Shown in pieces: positions 10,512 through 21,829 of a stretch of DNA of 64,000 nucleotides; positions within the stretch are counted from its first letter, which is position 1; the number at the start of each line of letters is the position of its first letter. The stretch comes from Ustulina deusta. Lineage: Eukaryota; Ascomycota; Sordariomycetes; Xylariales; Xylariaceae. Below the pieces are notes generated by a model. It did no database searches, was not told where the DNA came from, and worked only from the letters and a program-made list of their open reading frames with translations. The position numbers and the translations under genes were made by a program. Where the stretch lies: the NCBI GenBank assembly GCA_023159155.1, contig JAJNNX010000007.1, positions 930,001-994,000 on the forward strand, written 5' to 3'.

Positions 10512-13232
10512 ATGATCACTCTAAAGCTTTATCCCGGTCTCCTGGGGTTGGCCATTCTGTTTGTCTTTGCCCGGCCGGCTCTTGCCTTCGGTGCTGGTAA
10601 CATCGCTGGTATTTCCAAGGTCGAGGGCCAGAATTGTTCGTAATCATCACCATCTCTACACAAGCCACCTCCGAAGCTCCACACTAACGCGTAGGTCGGG
10701 ACACAGGGCGCCATGGCGATATCGAAGACACCCTCCTTACCATCCTTATGGCCCGTGTGGTTGGTGGCAAGAAGTTTAACAAGTTAATGGTCTCGCGTGT
10801 CTATTTCGGAAACTGGCTTCGTGACTATTCCCAAGCGATTGACGTGGGAACCGTCAAGTCAGTCTCTGCCGAGGCCATTCGTCTCCTCCTTTGTGTCCTG
10901 GGTTTCATGAGCTTCGGCTATGGCTCCAAGGAGTTCGAAGTTACGGCAGATCGTCTAGGCTGCTACCGCCCCGAAGACCATATCGATAATCCCAAGAATT
11001 ACGCAGACAACCAAGACGCTCGCCAGTACCACCGAGCACTACGTGGCCCTGTTGACGAGAGCGTGGAGCTTGCCATTGATGAAGAAACCGGTATGAAGAA
11101 CTATATCGCAAACGAGCGCCTGGACATTATGACTTCGGCTCTTCATGTTCGGCGCCTCTTTGGCGAATCCATCAAGCGCGTTCGAAACTATAGACGAAAC
11201 GATAATAAGAGCGATTTCTACGAGGCACTACGGCTCCTGGGGACTGGTCTTCACTGCCTTGAAGGTAAGCTGTAGTGGCAGTCCGACAAACGATAAGTAC
11301 CCGCACGGCCCATACGCTAACACGAAACACTCCAGATTTCCTTGCTCACAGCAACTATACGGAACTGGCTTTAATCGAGATGGGCGAGCGTGATGTGTTT
11401 CCCCATGTGGGCAGCCGCACCCAGCTACAAATACCCGGTGCCCGAAGCGAAGTTTGGCCAATTGTCACAGGAACATTTGGTGGAGTGGACTTCCTACATT
11501 CAGTTACTGGCGAAGGTACCAAACATAACCGAATAAAACCAATGACATGGTGTCTAACCTGCCGAATGTATAGTGTCGGACAAGTTAACCCAGAACGAGA
11601 TTCAAGAACTCGAAGGGGCATTAGAACAGCACTCCCACGACGATACTAGTATCCTAGCAGACCTTCTCGACAAAATTCCAGACGGTGTCTTTGGTGGTGA
11701 CGATAAGAAGCAAAAGATGAACAATATCCAGTCCAACGCTCAGGCCGCACAAATGGAGAATGCTTCGATCTCTCCTCGGGATCCCGAGGAATTCACTCAA
11801 TATGCCCAGCAGGTCTTTGAGCAGATAATGCCCGCCATTGAGTTTCATGATGACCTTATGAAGGCCATCTCCGAAGCTATCGAGAAGATCCCCATCCTAC
11901 CCCAGATCGTCGAGCAGCTTGAAGATCAGCTATCGATGTGGGTTTTTACCATCATTGCGCCTTTCGTCTTGCCCATCATCTCGCAGGTCAAGAATGAGCT
12001 TGCAACTGGTTCAAATGAAATCATTGCCAGTAGTGAGAATGAACAACATATTGTGTTCGACGATGATGAATGCTCCGATCCCACTCACTCGATGCTGTCC
12101 AAGGACCACTTTTCAAACGTAACGTTTTCAAGCCTTTGTCTTGGTATAGATGTGTACTAACTACTTCAAGATTCTTAACGAAATCGCGGGTAAGACTGCG
12201 AGCAAGGTTGTAGCCTGGGTTGTTCCTCAGCTGATGGAGGCTTGGGATGACGAAGATGTTGATGTTGATCGTACTTTGAACCGAATCATCAGTGGTGTCC
12301 TTCATCACCCAGCACAACGCCGCATGGGCGAGGATGGCGCCGAGGATGGCCGAAATCTGATGTTCCGTAGCGTCGAGGAATGGTGGAGCGAGATGGACGA
12401 GGGTGCAAAAGATGAGTATCGGCAGAAGCTCTCTCGCGAAGGTGTCCAGAATGGTCAAAATCACAAGGAAGGTGTACATGACACTGGCCACGGCTGCGGA
12501 AAACCTCTCGGCATGCAGAAAAACTTTGCAAGCGGCGGAAGTGTGGAGGACCGTATTGCCGGTGCCGCCGCTGGAGCCATCTTTCAAGGAATCACAGGTG
12601 GTCTCTCCGGGGTGGTTGAATCTGGGACAGGTGGTCAAGTCAGACTACCCGGCGGCGGAGGAGGTAGTAGTGGTGATTCTTTCGGCGGGGGGCTTCTTGG
12701 TCAGATTGGTAGCTCACTGCTGAGTGGCGGGTTTAGGAAGGAAGAAAGTGGGTCATTTGAAAGCAGACAACAGTACAATGACAGTTCTTACACTGAGAGC
12801 CGAACCGAATATGGCCGCTCAGAGTACAGCCGCTACGGGCAAGATGATAGCGGCAGAGACTACAGCTACCAAGAACGTGTTGAGACTCGTCCTAGCGATG
12901 GTGGCGGCTACGAGGAACGCACCGAGCGCCGATACGAGGGCAATGACGACAGCTATGAAGAGTCTAGTGGTTGGCGCCGGCGACAAGATGATAATGGCGG
13001 CTATAGAGGAGAAGCTAATAACTATGGCCGCCAAGAACGACAGGAATCCGGACGGTCGGATGAATACGAAAGGTCTGATAACTACGGGCGCGAAGAAAGA
13101 CAGGAATATGGCCGTGACGAGCGTGGCGAGGGCGAATCCGGTGGTGGTGGCTTTCTAGGACAGATCATAGATCGTGTTGGTGAAGAGATGGACAACAGAC
13201 GACGCCGGGAGGACAATGGGTGGGGTTCCTGA
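10512..13232 (+). CDS. het-c: HET-C family heterokaryon-incompatibility protein
   Basis: HET-C is a secreted or membrane-associated fungal protein whose alleles control vegetative incompatibility in Neurospora. Proposed exons are 10512-10635, 10707-11264, 11336-11515, 11574-12118 and 12171-13232 (823 codons with stop, 822 residues). Residues 1-25 form a signal peptide (hydrophobic, ending RPALA). The conserved core follows, with EGQNWRHGDIED, VYFGNWLRDYSQAIDVGTVK and PILPQIVEQLEDQ. From about residue 612 the protein is Gly/Ser-rich, then a long Arg/Glu/Tyr/Gly tail with repeated YGR-ERQE-type units runs to the end; glycine-rich tails are typical of the family. Introns are 52-71 nt with CTAAC branches. 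Intron 1 uses a weak GTTCGT donor, chosen because it restores the Trp of EGQNWRHGD. No HET-domain partner gene is seen nearby. Confidence 0.93.
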
Positions 13233-14238
13233 GTGGACTCCTCCGCAGAACAATTTGTGGTGCACTCAAAATACTAGGCTTCAGGTTCGGGATACAGTTT
13301 TTCTCTCGTTGATAATACTTTGAGGCGAGTAAGATGCACGTAGTCTCTTTCCTAAAATGATCAATCAAAAAGCGAAGATTATCTTCTTTTCTACATTATA
13401 CTACCCTTCCCCATGTACTCCAGCCTACACGCGCTAAAGCCTAGGCCGGTATTCGTAATTCGTTGCTTGAAGTCGCTCGAAGGTCAGGCACTGGAGGTCC
13501 AGTGCGGCTGGACTCCGTAGCCAAGCTTTCCAAACGCGGGGAATGAGGCTGTATATACTCCCTAGCCAATAACATGAAACCGCAACATCTGTTTTCATAT
13601 TAATCTTGTTGGTATTCAGAACCATGATCCGTGGTACAGTTATTGGTGCTTTTTTCCAGACACCTCCAATTTTGCCAGCGGCCTGTCCCGTTTCCTCCAA
13701 ATTACGTCGCCAGATCAAATTCGCCATAGATGAAGAACTCGGGCCGATATCCCTCCCACCAAAATCAAACAACTGGAAAGAAAATAGTGTAGTTGCCTTA
13801 TATCTACCCCGAGAAGTCTCAAGGCATCACGCTTGACTTGGTGATACGATCTATGGAGGGTTTGTAGACCGTCGTAGCATACTTGCCTCAATCCCGGTAA
13901 AGCTCCGGCTCATATCGTACAATTAGCGACATAGCATTTCCTATTGGACCGCGTAGGTTGGTAGACTTCGAACTAAGGTGGCAATATAGTTGGGATATAG
14001 TTGGCTTCGGTGGGTATCTTGACTGGCACTGCACCACAGAACCCAGTCCTCCTCAAAGCCCCATCCTCTCTCACCTTCGTGTATGCATCTAAATAGTGTA
14101 TATCTGTTACACTCTACCCAGATAGACGGTGTCTAAGGATTGACGTGACTGAGGTACTTCGTGGTGAAATATCACAACATCCTTCTATACAGCACATAGG
14201 GATCGATCGAAGCAAGCAGAGTCACCGAGAAAAGAAGA
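13233..14238. other. Intergenic region, het-c 3' flank and endoglucanase promoter
   Basis: No supported gene. Short open frames here have no recognisable domain. Confidence 0.5.
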
Positions 14239-15161
14239 ATGCAAGTCAAACACCTCCCACTAACGGCTCTCTCCCTCGCCGGGCTGGCCTCGTCGCAAGG
14301 GGCCTCGGGCACCGGGCAAACGACGCGCTACTGGGACTGTTGCAAGCCGTCGTGCGGCTGGACGCAGAAGACGAACAGCGGGAAGCTCATCGGGACATGC
14401 TCCCAGTCGGACTCGCCGCTCAACGACAACGGCGCCACCCGGTCCGGCTGCGACTCCGGCGGCTCCGCCTACATGTGCTCTAACCAGAGCCCCTGGGCCG
14501 TCAACGAGACCCTGAGCTACGGGTGGGCCGCCGTGCGCCTCGCGGGCCAGACCGAGACGACCTGGTGCTGTGCCTGTTACGAGCTCACGTTCACGAGCGG
14601 ACCCGTCGCCGGCAAGAAGCTGGTCGTGCAGGCTAGTAACACCGGTGGCGATCTGGGACAGAATCATTTCGATCTCGCAGTATGTTGGACTTTTTGATTT
14701 CCTATCTCGTCACAGGCCGGATTCCCCCCCCCCCCCCCCTCCCCCCCTTTCCACTCGTTCCCACGGCATTCTCAATCCCCCCCATATATATAACAATGCA
14801 GCCCAACAAGGCCCCTAACCAGACCTGGTAGATCCCCGGCGGCGGCGTGGGCTTGTTCAACGCCTGCACGAACCAATACGGGGCGCCCTCGAACGGCTGG
14901 GGCGAGCGATACGGCGGGGTCTCGTCCCGCTCGGCCTGCGACAGCTTCCCCGCGGCCCTCAAGGCCGGCTGCTACTGGCGCTTCGACTGGTTCGGCGGCG
15001 CCGACAACCCCGGCGTCACGTTCAGGCAGGTCGCGTGTCCCGCGGCCCTCGTCGCCAAGAGCGGGTGCGCGCGCAACAACGACGCCATCGACGAGACGCC
15101 TACCGGGCCTACCAGCGTTAGCACTTGGGTCCCTGGCGCCACCGGGACCGCTTCGGCTTGA
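14239..15161 (+). CDS. Secreted GH45 endoglucanase
   Basis: Endo-beta-1,4-glucanase of glycoside hydrolase family 45, secreted for cellulose breakdown. Exons 14239-14679 and 14832-15161 give 256 residues. A signal peptide covers about residues 1-19. The GH45 signature [14 protein letters not shown] carries the presumed catalytic Asp33. NHFDLA carries the second Asp (about 145), right at the end of exon 1. Exon 2 continues with [17 protein letters not shown], then [13 protein letters not shown] and [14 protein letters not shown]. Cysteines are abundant, as expected. The protein ends in a short Ser/Thr/Pro stub ([17 protein letters not shown]) and has no cellulose-binding CBM1, which some GH45 enzymes carry. 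The intron (14680-14831) is 152 nt with a GTATGT donor and contains a long poly-C tract. Confidence 0.95.
14726..14748 (+). repeat. Poly-C tract in GH45 intron
   Basis: About 15 C, one T, then 7 C. It is the longest C homopolymer in the window and lies between the intron donor and the branch region. Confidence 0.85.
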
Positions 15162-17117
15162 CCGGGTTGGTTGACACGCGGTTTCGGGGTTTGGGCCAGA
15201 TTTATCTATCTTAAGGGAAGACGTTGGCTGGGAGGCAATTTCAGGGGGGATGTATATATCATATATGCTCAAATAAATGGATATGTGGATAACGGTAGAT
15301 TCTTGAGGTGTGGGGAGGGTATACTACTGGTTCTGGCCTTTGGTAAATGGTGTTTTTGTATCTATTTACGACGCTTTAGTACATGCTCTAATATACACCT
15401 ATATTTATCTCTTGTTGGTGTACCTAGGTCAGATATACTCGAATCTCAAGGTAGAATTAGGGGTGGGTGGTAAGTTGCAAGTACTGGTGGTGAAAAAGCG
15501 TTAATGACATGCTTTAAGTAAGCTACGACAGAAATATTCCTTTGGTCCGTCTTTCCATGCTTTGGTTTGCAATGAGCTTTGTTGGCGTATCCTACAGCTA
15601 ATATTTAGTTTATGTTACCTTAGGCCGGAAGCACGGTGATCTATATCAGCGTTAGATAACTACTTACTCTAGATTGTTAAGAGAGCTGGGTTTTGTTCTT
15701 GGCATCGTCAACACCACGTGCCGGAATAAATGACAAATTCTAAAACTGTTCCGCCGCTATTTTAAGGTTCCCCTTGATTGTCACATGTAAGCATAGCTAG
15801 TGTAGTACGCATGAGTAATATACAATTCTATTACTTTCATGTATAACGAGGGGAAAAAAAGAAAGAAAGAGAAACCGGGCCTATAGTTGTATCATAACAT
15901 AGATTGTTCTGTTCCCTTTCTCGTCTAACTATACGCACAAGAGAACAATTAAATCCAATAAGAGTAAATAAATATCAATACGATAATCTAATCGCTTCGT
16001 AGAAAATGTATTTTGGTTTTGGAAGAGGGTTATGACTTTTGTCACTGGCTCATTATGTAAACGCAAGCGGGGGATAATATCGTACTCGATAGTGTCTAGC
16101 AACAATTATATTACAATATTTTAATGACGTGTGGCCCATACTACCAGTATCGCCAAGATCGCCAGATCAAGAGCAAATCAAATAGTCGGAAGGTAGCATA
16201 TACGAGAGAATTCCTCTGAGTATTAGATGAGACACTCGAACTATGCGTATCTTGCGTCAGTTAACCTTATACTAGTGATTTTTACTACGAATGTATAAAC
16301 CAATTTCTTTGTCCTGGAAAGTGGCCGTATGGCACTCTTGCTTGCCTCTTTACAAGCATCTACAGAATCTACCATCTATTAGTCATGAGATGGAAACCTC
16401 ACTCTTACTTATGTATAGTGGGTGGAACTTGAGTGACTTGGCAAGGGGGTGAATAGCGACCATGTGGCGTTACAACTTGGAGTGCATTCAACACCAAATA
16501 AGGTAAGACCCTACTAGTAGACGATCGCGAAGAATTCTTCTAGCAGCTATTGCGTTGAGTTCAAATATATTCTATTGTAATCGTCTAATTCCTTAATTAA
16601 AAAGCGACGCATTTAGACTAGGAAGTGTAAGTATGGCCTCGCTATTAAGAAAATTTCTTCATAGAATCGTTGATCGTGCTATTCCATTAAATTTTCATTC
16701 TACTTTGAACCGTCAAGGCTTTGGAATTACTGGTCTATCCTACAAGCCGCTATTAGCATAGCAGCTATTTAACACCTGGAGTTACATTAGCCTAGGTGTA
16801 CCATTTGCTAGGGACATCTATAAGTGATTCAAGCGTAGAATGATTATTATAATTAACTTCAACGAGATCAAAAGTCTTTTTTTTCTCATATCCCTTTTAG
16901 GAGATTTCTACGCATTAAAGTTTGCTATGAGCAGTTTGTGCTCATCGAGCCTTTTATTCGGTGTAGTTACTACATAGGCCGCACTTTTCATTCGCAATTC
17001 ACTTGAGATAAGTGTTTTCCGCCTTTCTCTCGGAGCGTTTATTCTTAAAAAGTAAAAGAAATATGAAACAAAATAACTGAAATGAGGAAAAATACAAAAT
17101 TAAAATTTTTATCGTGA
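15162..17117. other. Gene-free interval
   Basis: Moderately AT-rich, no open frame with a recognisable domain. It holds the endoglucanase 3' flank. No repeat structure was noticed beyond short homopurine runs near 15855. Confidence 0.5.
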
Positions 17118-17189
17118 AGGTCTCCCTGGGAATCGAACCCAGATTAGTGGAATCAGAATCCACTGTGATAACCATTACACTAGGAAACC
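17118..17189 (-). tRNA. tRNA-Gln (anticodon CTG)
   Basis: A 72-nt cloverleaf without intron on the minus strand. The acceptor stem GGTTTCC pairs with GGAGACC. The D arm contains TAATGGTTAT. The anticodon stem GTGGA/TCCAC encloses loop TTCTGAT with anticodon CTG, which reads CAG. The T arm is CTGGG-TTCGAAT-CCCAG. The discriminator base is T, usual for tRNA-Gln. T-rich sequence suitable for Pol III termination follows just beyond the 3' end (TTTT at about 17104-17107 when read on the minus strand). Confidence 0.95.
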
Positions 17190-17931
17190 TGCCAAGAGCA
17201 AGATGACATTTGTCCACATAGTCGGGCTCATCACTCCCACTTACAATGTTGCGATGGAAAACTTCTTGTTGAGCTTCGAAATCTAAGTAAACAATGTTTT
17301 GGGAGAAGATTATGGAATCTGATAGCTGGGGTTTGAATGGACCACAATAATTAGGGAGTACGTTGAACCCTTAGAGTTGAGAAGATGATGTTAGCGTGGG
17401 TGAGAAGGTGTCTTTGGCAATCGTAATACATACAGCCGAACGTTGATATTAGTGTATGGGTGAGCATCTAGTAGTAGATGATGGTGTTTCTAGATGCTAA
17501 ACTTCTACGAAGTTCTTATTCAATTATCGACGAACGATTTAAGATCTCGAAATTACGAGGTTTATCGGGTCGGAGCCGAAGTTCCGATCGCATGTATCGG
17601 TGAATGCCGACAACCCCGCCCTATCTGTTCTCCGACAGTCGGATTGAACTATGTTGGGACGCCCTAACCTATGTTTATTTGGCTTGCCAGGTGTGAGTCA
17701 ATTATGTAAACTGTTTCTTCTGCCGTACAGCTTTTGTCGATATTAAATAGCTGAGAATCTATAGCTATGACGGCAAGCCAGCGTGGGATGCGGAGTCCCA
17801 TGTCCGCCACTTAGAGTAAAACAAAGAAAGACCTTGAATATACAGTATATTCATAATCCAGCCGACCACTTTCTTGGAATGAACAAAACTTGTTATTAAA
17901 GTTGACTTTGGCAATTAGGAACTAAATTAAG
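17190..17931. other. Intergenic region between tRNA-Gln and the D-amino-acid oxidase gene
   Basis: No gene. It probably holds the oxidase promoter. Several CGG/CCG triplets occur at 17566-17643. Confidence 0.5.
17631..17643. promoter_or_regulatory. Candidate Zn2Cys6-type operator palindrome
   Basis: TCCGACAGTCGGA is a perfect 13-bp palindrome around a central A, with CCG and CGG triplets 5 bp apart. It lies about 290 bp upstream of the oxidase ATG. Paired CGG/CCG triplets are the usual target form of fungal Zn(II)2Cys6 regulators. The assignment is inference from sequence shape only. Confidence 0.35.
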
Positions 17932-19264
17932 ATGCCCAAGATCGTCGTGATTGGGTATAGCAACTTTCTCTTCACTCTCTTCACCCAATAACATTGCTAA
18001 CGCCTGAAGATAGTGCCGGTGTTACTGGCCTCAGCTGCGCCCTGCAGATCCAAGGCGCCGGTCACAACGTGACCATTGTAGCCAAGGACTTCCCCAGCGG
18101 ATTCGAGACCATCGATGCGGCAACGCAAATCAACTTTACTTCCCCGTGGGGCGGCGCGCATAACCGCTTCATCCTCCCTCCCCCAGGCGCATCGGCCGAC
18201 TCCCAAGAAGCCCGTGAACACGCTATGGCATTATTGACGTGGGAGGAGATGCATGCCCTGCATGGCCAGCACCCCGAAGCTGGCATCACATTTATGAAGG
18301 CCTACGATTATTTCGAGGCGCCCGAGATAGCCCAAACTTCGCTCACCGAAGAGAAGGCGCTGAATGAGTTTGGCATGAAGGGGTTCAGATTCCATTCCAA
18401 AGATGAATTGCCTGAGGGCGTGCAATTAGGCTACGAATATGATACATGGTGTGTTAATCCAATGGTCTACTGCGCGTTTCTACTACGGCGGTTCGCTTAT
18501 AGGGGTGGCAAGATTCGTGAGTTTCCCGGTTTTCTTTTTTTCGATCTACAGACACTTGGTGGCATGAAGCACTCCTCATCTTATTGCGCAACCGCTGCCA
18601 AACAACCTCAATTACAGATTTCAGGCACTGATATTGCTGCAGTCAAAAGGGAGATCAGGGACCCCCTTGAAGTATTCGAGTTGAAGGAGCTAGCCCCCTT
18701 TGACGTGCTCATCAATGCTTCAGGCATTGGATTCGGAGACCATGATGTCTTCATCACAACAGGTGAGGAATTATCTCAACATAGTATGGATAGACCTTTT
18801 ACTCATAGAAACTAGGCCAAACGTGCCTTGTAGCTAATCCCTGCCCTGTCACGATCACAAGACTAAACGCTAAGGGTATGCCGTCATTTAACGTTTCACG
18901 CAATTTTGAAGGTGGGACAATTATTGGAGGGACGAAGATACCGAACGACTGGAACCCAAATCCGTCCATTGAGCTCAGAGAGAAGCTACTGAGTAACTTT
19001 GCCGCCATGTACCCTGACATCCTGGGTCCGGACGGTAAGTTTACGGTCATAAGGGATATTGTTGGTAGACGTCCGACTCGGAAGGGTGGGATGCGGCTAG
19101 AGAAGGAAATCTCCCAGGGCAACAAATGCATTATCCATGCCTATGGCTTAGGGGGAAGAGGCTACGAGCTAAGCTGGGGTGTTGCAGACAAGGTGGGAAA
19201 GCTACTGGCTTCGCATCTGGGGTCAACCGATATTACACTCGGACAAAAGCAGACTAAAGTCTGA
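17932..19264 (+). CDS. D-amino-acid oxidase (FAD-dependent)
   Basis: Oxidative deamination of D-amino acids to 2-oxo acids, ammonia and peroxide. Proposed exons are 17932-17954, 18014-18516, 18643-18762 and 18816-19264, giving 364 residues, normal for the family. The FAD-binding dinucleotide motif VVIGAGVTGLS is created across intron 1. Other landmarks are YDTWCVNPMVY, LINASGIG, GQTCLVANPCP, GGTIIGGTK, GRRPTRKGGMRLE (with the substrate-carboxylate Arg) and HAYGLGGRGYELSWG. Introns 1 and 3 are 59 and 53 nt. Intron 2 (18517-18642) is 126 nt and has no in-frame stop, so it could also be read through; it is called an intron because splicing brings RGGKI next to KREIRDPLEVFEL as in relatives. The C-terminus (QTKV) is not a standard peroxisomal signal. 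Confidence 0.92.
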
Positions 19265-19563
19265 AGAGTACCGCCTCTGTCATTTCTCTCAGGCTGGTCT
19301 CAAGATGGGAAAACTTCAATGAAATTCAAAATCTCGACATGGGCGCTAGGAAGTTGAGAGCGGAAGGCACCTGCGCGCAGAATTAGGGAACGGTAGGGTT
19401 TGGAAACCGCCTTTTAGTGTTGGCTCGAAGATGGGTTCACCCATAATTAGCTTGCACGCACTGCGCTCTTGATAATCATTACAAATACATATCATGTATG
19501 CATGTATAATGTCCCTTCCTCATTGTATCAGCGCGCCCACGATTCTCCTAAGAGATGCACAAA
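19265..19563. other. Short convergent intergenic region
   Basis: About 300 bp between the 3' ends of the oxidase (+) and dehydrogenase (-) genes. No feature seen apart from expected 3' UTR sequence. Confidence 0.5.
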
Positions 19564-20520
19564 CTACAACTTAGCCTTCTCTTTTGCCTTCCTCTTTGCC
19601 GTCTTTATCTCCTCCTTGAACGCCAGGTCTCCCAAAATCTCCTCAGAGCCGCCACCAACAACCATCATCCTGAGGTCGCGTGTAATCTGCTCGACGCGTC
19701 CCCCACCACCGGGACCATTCCGCTGATACGCAACACCACCCATGACCTGCTGCGCCTCTCGCGCCGCAAGCTCGAGGATGCGTCCGCCTGAAATCTTGGC
19801 CATGGCGATTGGGCCAGCGATGTCTCTACTATTCCACCCGTGTTGACTGATATGATACGCGATTTGCTCGAGGCGAGCCCAATGGGCCTCAATATCACGG
19901 GCAAGGTTGACAATTTTATGCCGAATAACCTGGTGGCCGACGAGCGGGACACCGAATGTCTCGCGCTCGTGCGCGTAAGCCAGGGCTGTGGACAGACACG
20001 TGCGCGCCTTGCGGTTGCACCCGACAGCCATGACGAACCGCTCGCTGTTGAAGTTTTTCATGACATACATGAAACCCGCATCCTCGGCGCCGATGAGGTG
20101 GTCGGCGGGGACCTTGACGTTGTCCATGCGCACCCAGCTCGCACCACCCGCGCTCTGCCCGCTGTTGCGAATCTTCTGCACCGAGACACCTGGTAGCGAG
20201 AGCGGGATCACGAGGAGCGAGATGCCGCCGGCGCCGGGACCGCCTGTCCGCACGGCCGTCGTCATGTGCGTCGCCCACAGACTCCCCGTGATCCACTTCT
20301 TGGTGCCGCTCACGACGTAGTGGGTGCCGTCGGCGCTCTTCTTCGCCGTCGTCTTCAGATTGCTCACATCACTGCCGCCGCTTGGTTCGGTGATGCCGAG
20401 GCAGAAACTCGTCTCTGCAGTGAAGAGACCAGGCAGCCAGCGCTTTTTCTGGGTCTCCGTGCCGTAGTTTACGATGGGTGGCACACCAATCACATTTGCG
20501 CCCCCAGACAACGCGGTTGC
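19564..20520 (-). pseudogene. Acyl-CoA dehydrogenase, 3' (C-terminal) fragment
   Basis: Flavoenzyme family of fatty acyl-CoA oxidation. This fragment encodes the last 317 or so residues without a stop or frameshift. It starts at TALSGGANVIGVPPIVNYG and carries FCLGITEPSGGSDVSNLKT (substrate/FAD signature) and GSEEILGDLAFKEE, ending in KAKEKAKL. The final AKL is a good peroxisomal PTS1 signal, so the product was probably peroxisomal. The upstream 111 codons lie about 14.1 kb away at 34664-34998 on the same strand, separated by LTR elements A and B. The open frame continues for a few codons into the LTR and could be mistaken for a short gene with its own start. Fusing the two parts with one copy of GCAAC gives 1287 nt, exactly 429 codons. 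Confidence 0.93.
20516..20520. repeat. Target-site duplication of element A (left copy)
   Basis: GTTGC on the plus strand (GCAAC in the gene's sense). It borders the left LTR and is identical to 34664-34668. Confidence 0.9.
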
Positions 20521-20680
20521 AGTTGAAAATGAGTGTATACAGTAGGTGTACAGTATTGTATTATGCATTGAGGAACAAGTCTAGGTACAGTTGGATGAGG
20601 TGGTACCTCTACAATATATAGTAGATACGTGTAGGGCGTAGTACCCAGCCATCTTTTTTACTTGCCTCCCGATTTCCATA
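20521..20680 (-). repeat. Element A, 3' LTR (160 bp)
   Basis: In element sense it starts TATGGAAATCGGGAGGC and ends CATTTTCAACT. It is the better preserved of A's two LTRs. Confidence 0.9.
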
Positions 20681-21829
20681 CTTTTACTCGAACCATACGC
20701 ATCTATATAAAGTTATTACTAACTTGTTTTTCTAACTGTTCTTTGTTATACCTAGAGTTGTATGCAATTTTAGAAGCGTATATTTTTGATGCTTTAATAA
20801 AGTAGATCTTCTAGCTTTGTTTATTTTAATATTTTTAATAAAAAGTTTAATAAGCATTTTTTTTTGCTGCTTTAACTTATATCTATATTATACTAAATGT
20901 ATACTTTTTTTATATTTTTTTTTTTTTAAATATTTAATAAAAATATGTTATTTTCTAAAAAGTATTTTGTTCTAGCAATTAAATCTTATAACTTTTATTA
21001 GATTATAATTCTATATTAGAATATATTTTTTTTTTAATTTTTTTGTTTTAATAATAGCAATTATAAAAACATACTATTTTTTAGTTTTTTATTAGTTTTT
21101 TATTATAAGTTTGTTTAGAATACTAAATATTTTAATTTTAAAATAATATTTATTTATATTAATAGGTCTAGCAAAGTAACTAAAAAAGTTTCTAGTTTAA
21201 GCATTTAGTATATAATTTGTTTAATTTATTTTATTTTGTTTGTTATAAAAAAAAATAAATCAAAAGTATATATATAGGATTGTTTTACGTTTTTATTTTA
21301 GTTCTAGATATTTTAAAATAAAAATTAGTTCTAATTATATTTAAAATTATTTTAAAAAGTTTTTAATTTTAAAGCTTAACGTTTTTAGGTTTAATAAAAG
21401 TTTATTAAAATTTATTATTAATTTTATTATAGTTAAAAATAAAAAATAAAAGTTTGTAAGTAGTATTAATGTTTTAAATATTTTTTTTTATTGTAGTTTT
21501 TTATTTTTTTTAAAATAAAGCCCTAGTATTAGCAAAAAAATCTTTTATAAAATAAAAATTAATAATATTAGTTAATTAGTTTATAAATAGTATTAATTAA
21601 ATTATAATAAAATAAAAAATCTAATAAAGTATAAATATTTAGTATATTTTTTATAAAATATAAATAGTTATAGTTTAAAAAAAGCATTAATAATTTTAAA
21701 GTTTTTTAAAATAGGACGTTTTAAAAGGTAAAAGCTCTGTTAGATTAGCTATATAAAACTTATAAAAATATTTCAAAATAGCAAAAGTTTTAGTAAATAA
21801 CTTATAAAACTTATAAGGTATAAATTTAG

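Noticed and set aside
14260..15272. Minus-strand open frames of 135 and 166 codons opposite the endoglucanase
   Set aside because: Arg/Gly/Ala-rich shadow translations of GH45 exons; no domain and no splice logic.
20521..20568. ATG-initiated start of the dehydrogenase at 20568
   Set aside because: That start and the following codons belong to the LTR. The true N-terminal codons are at 34664-34998.
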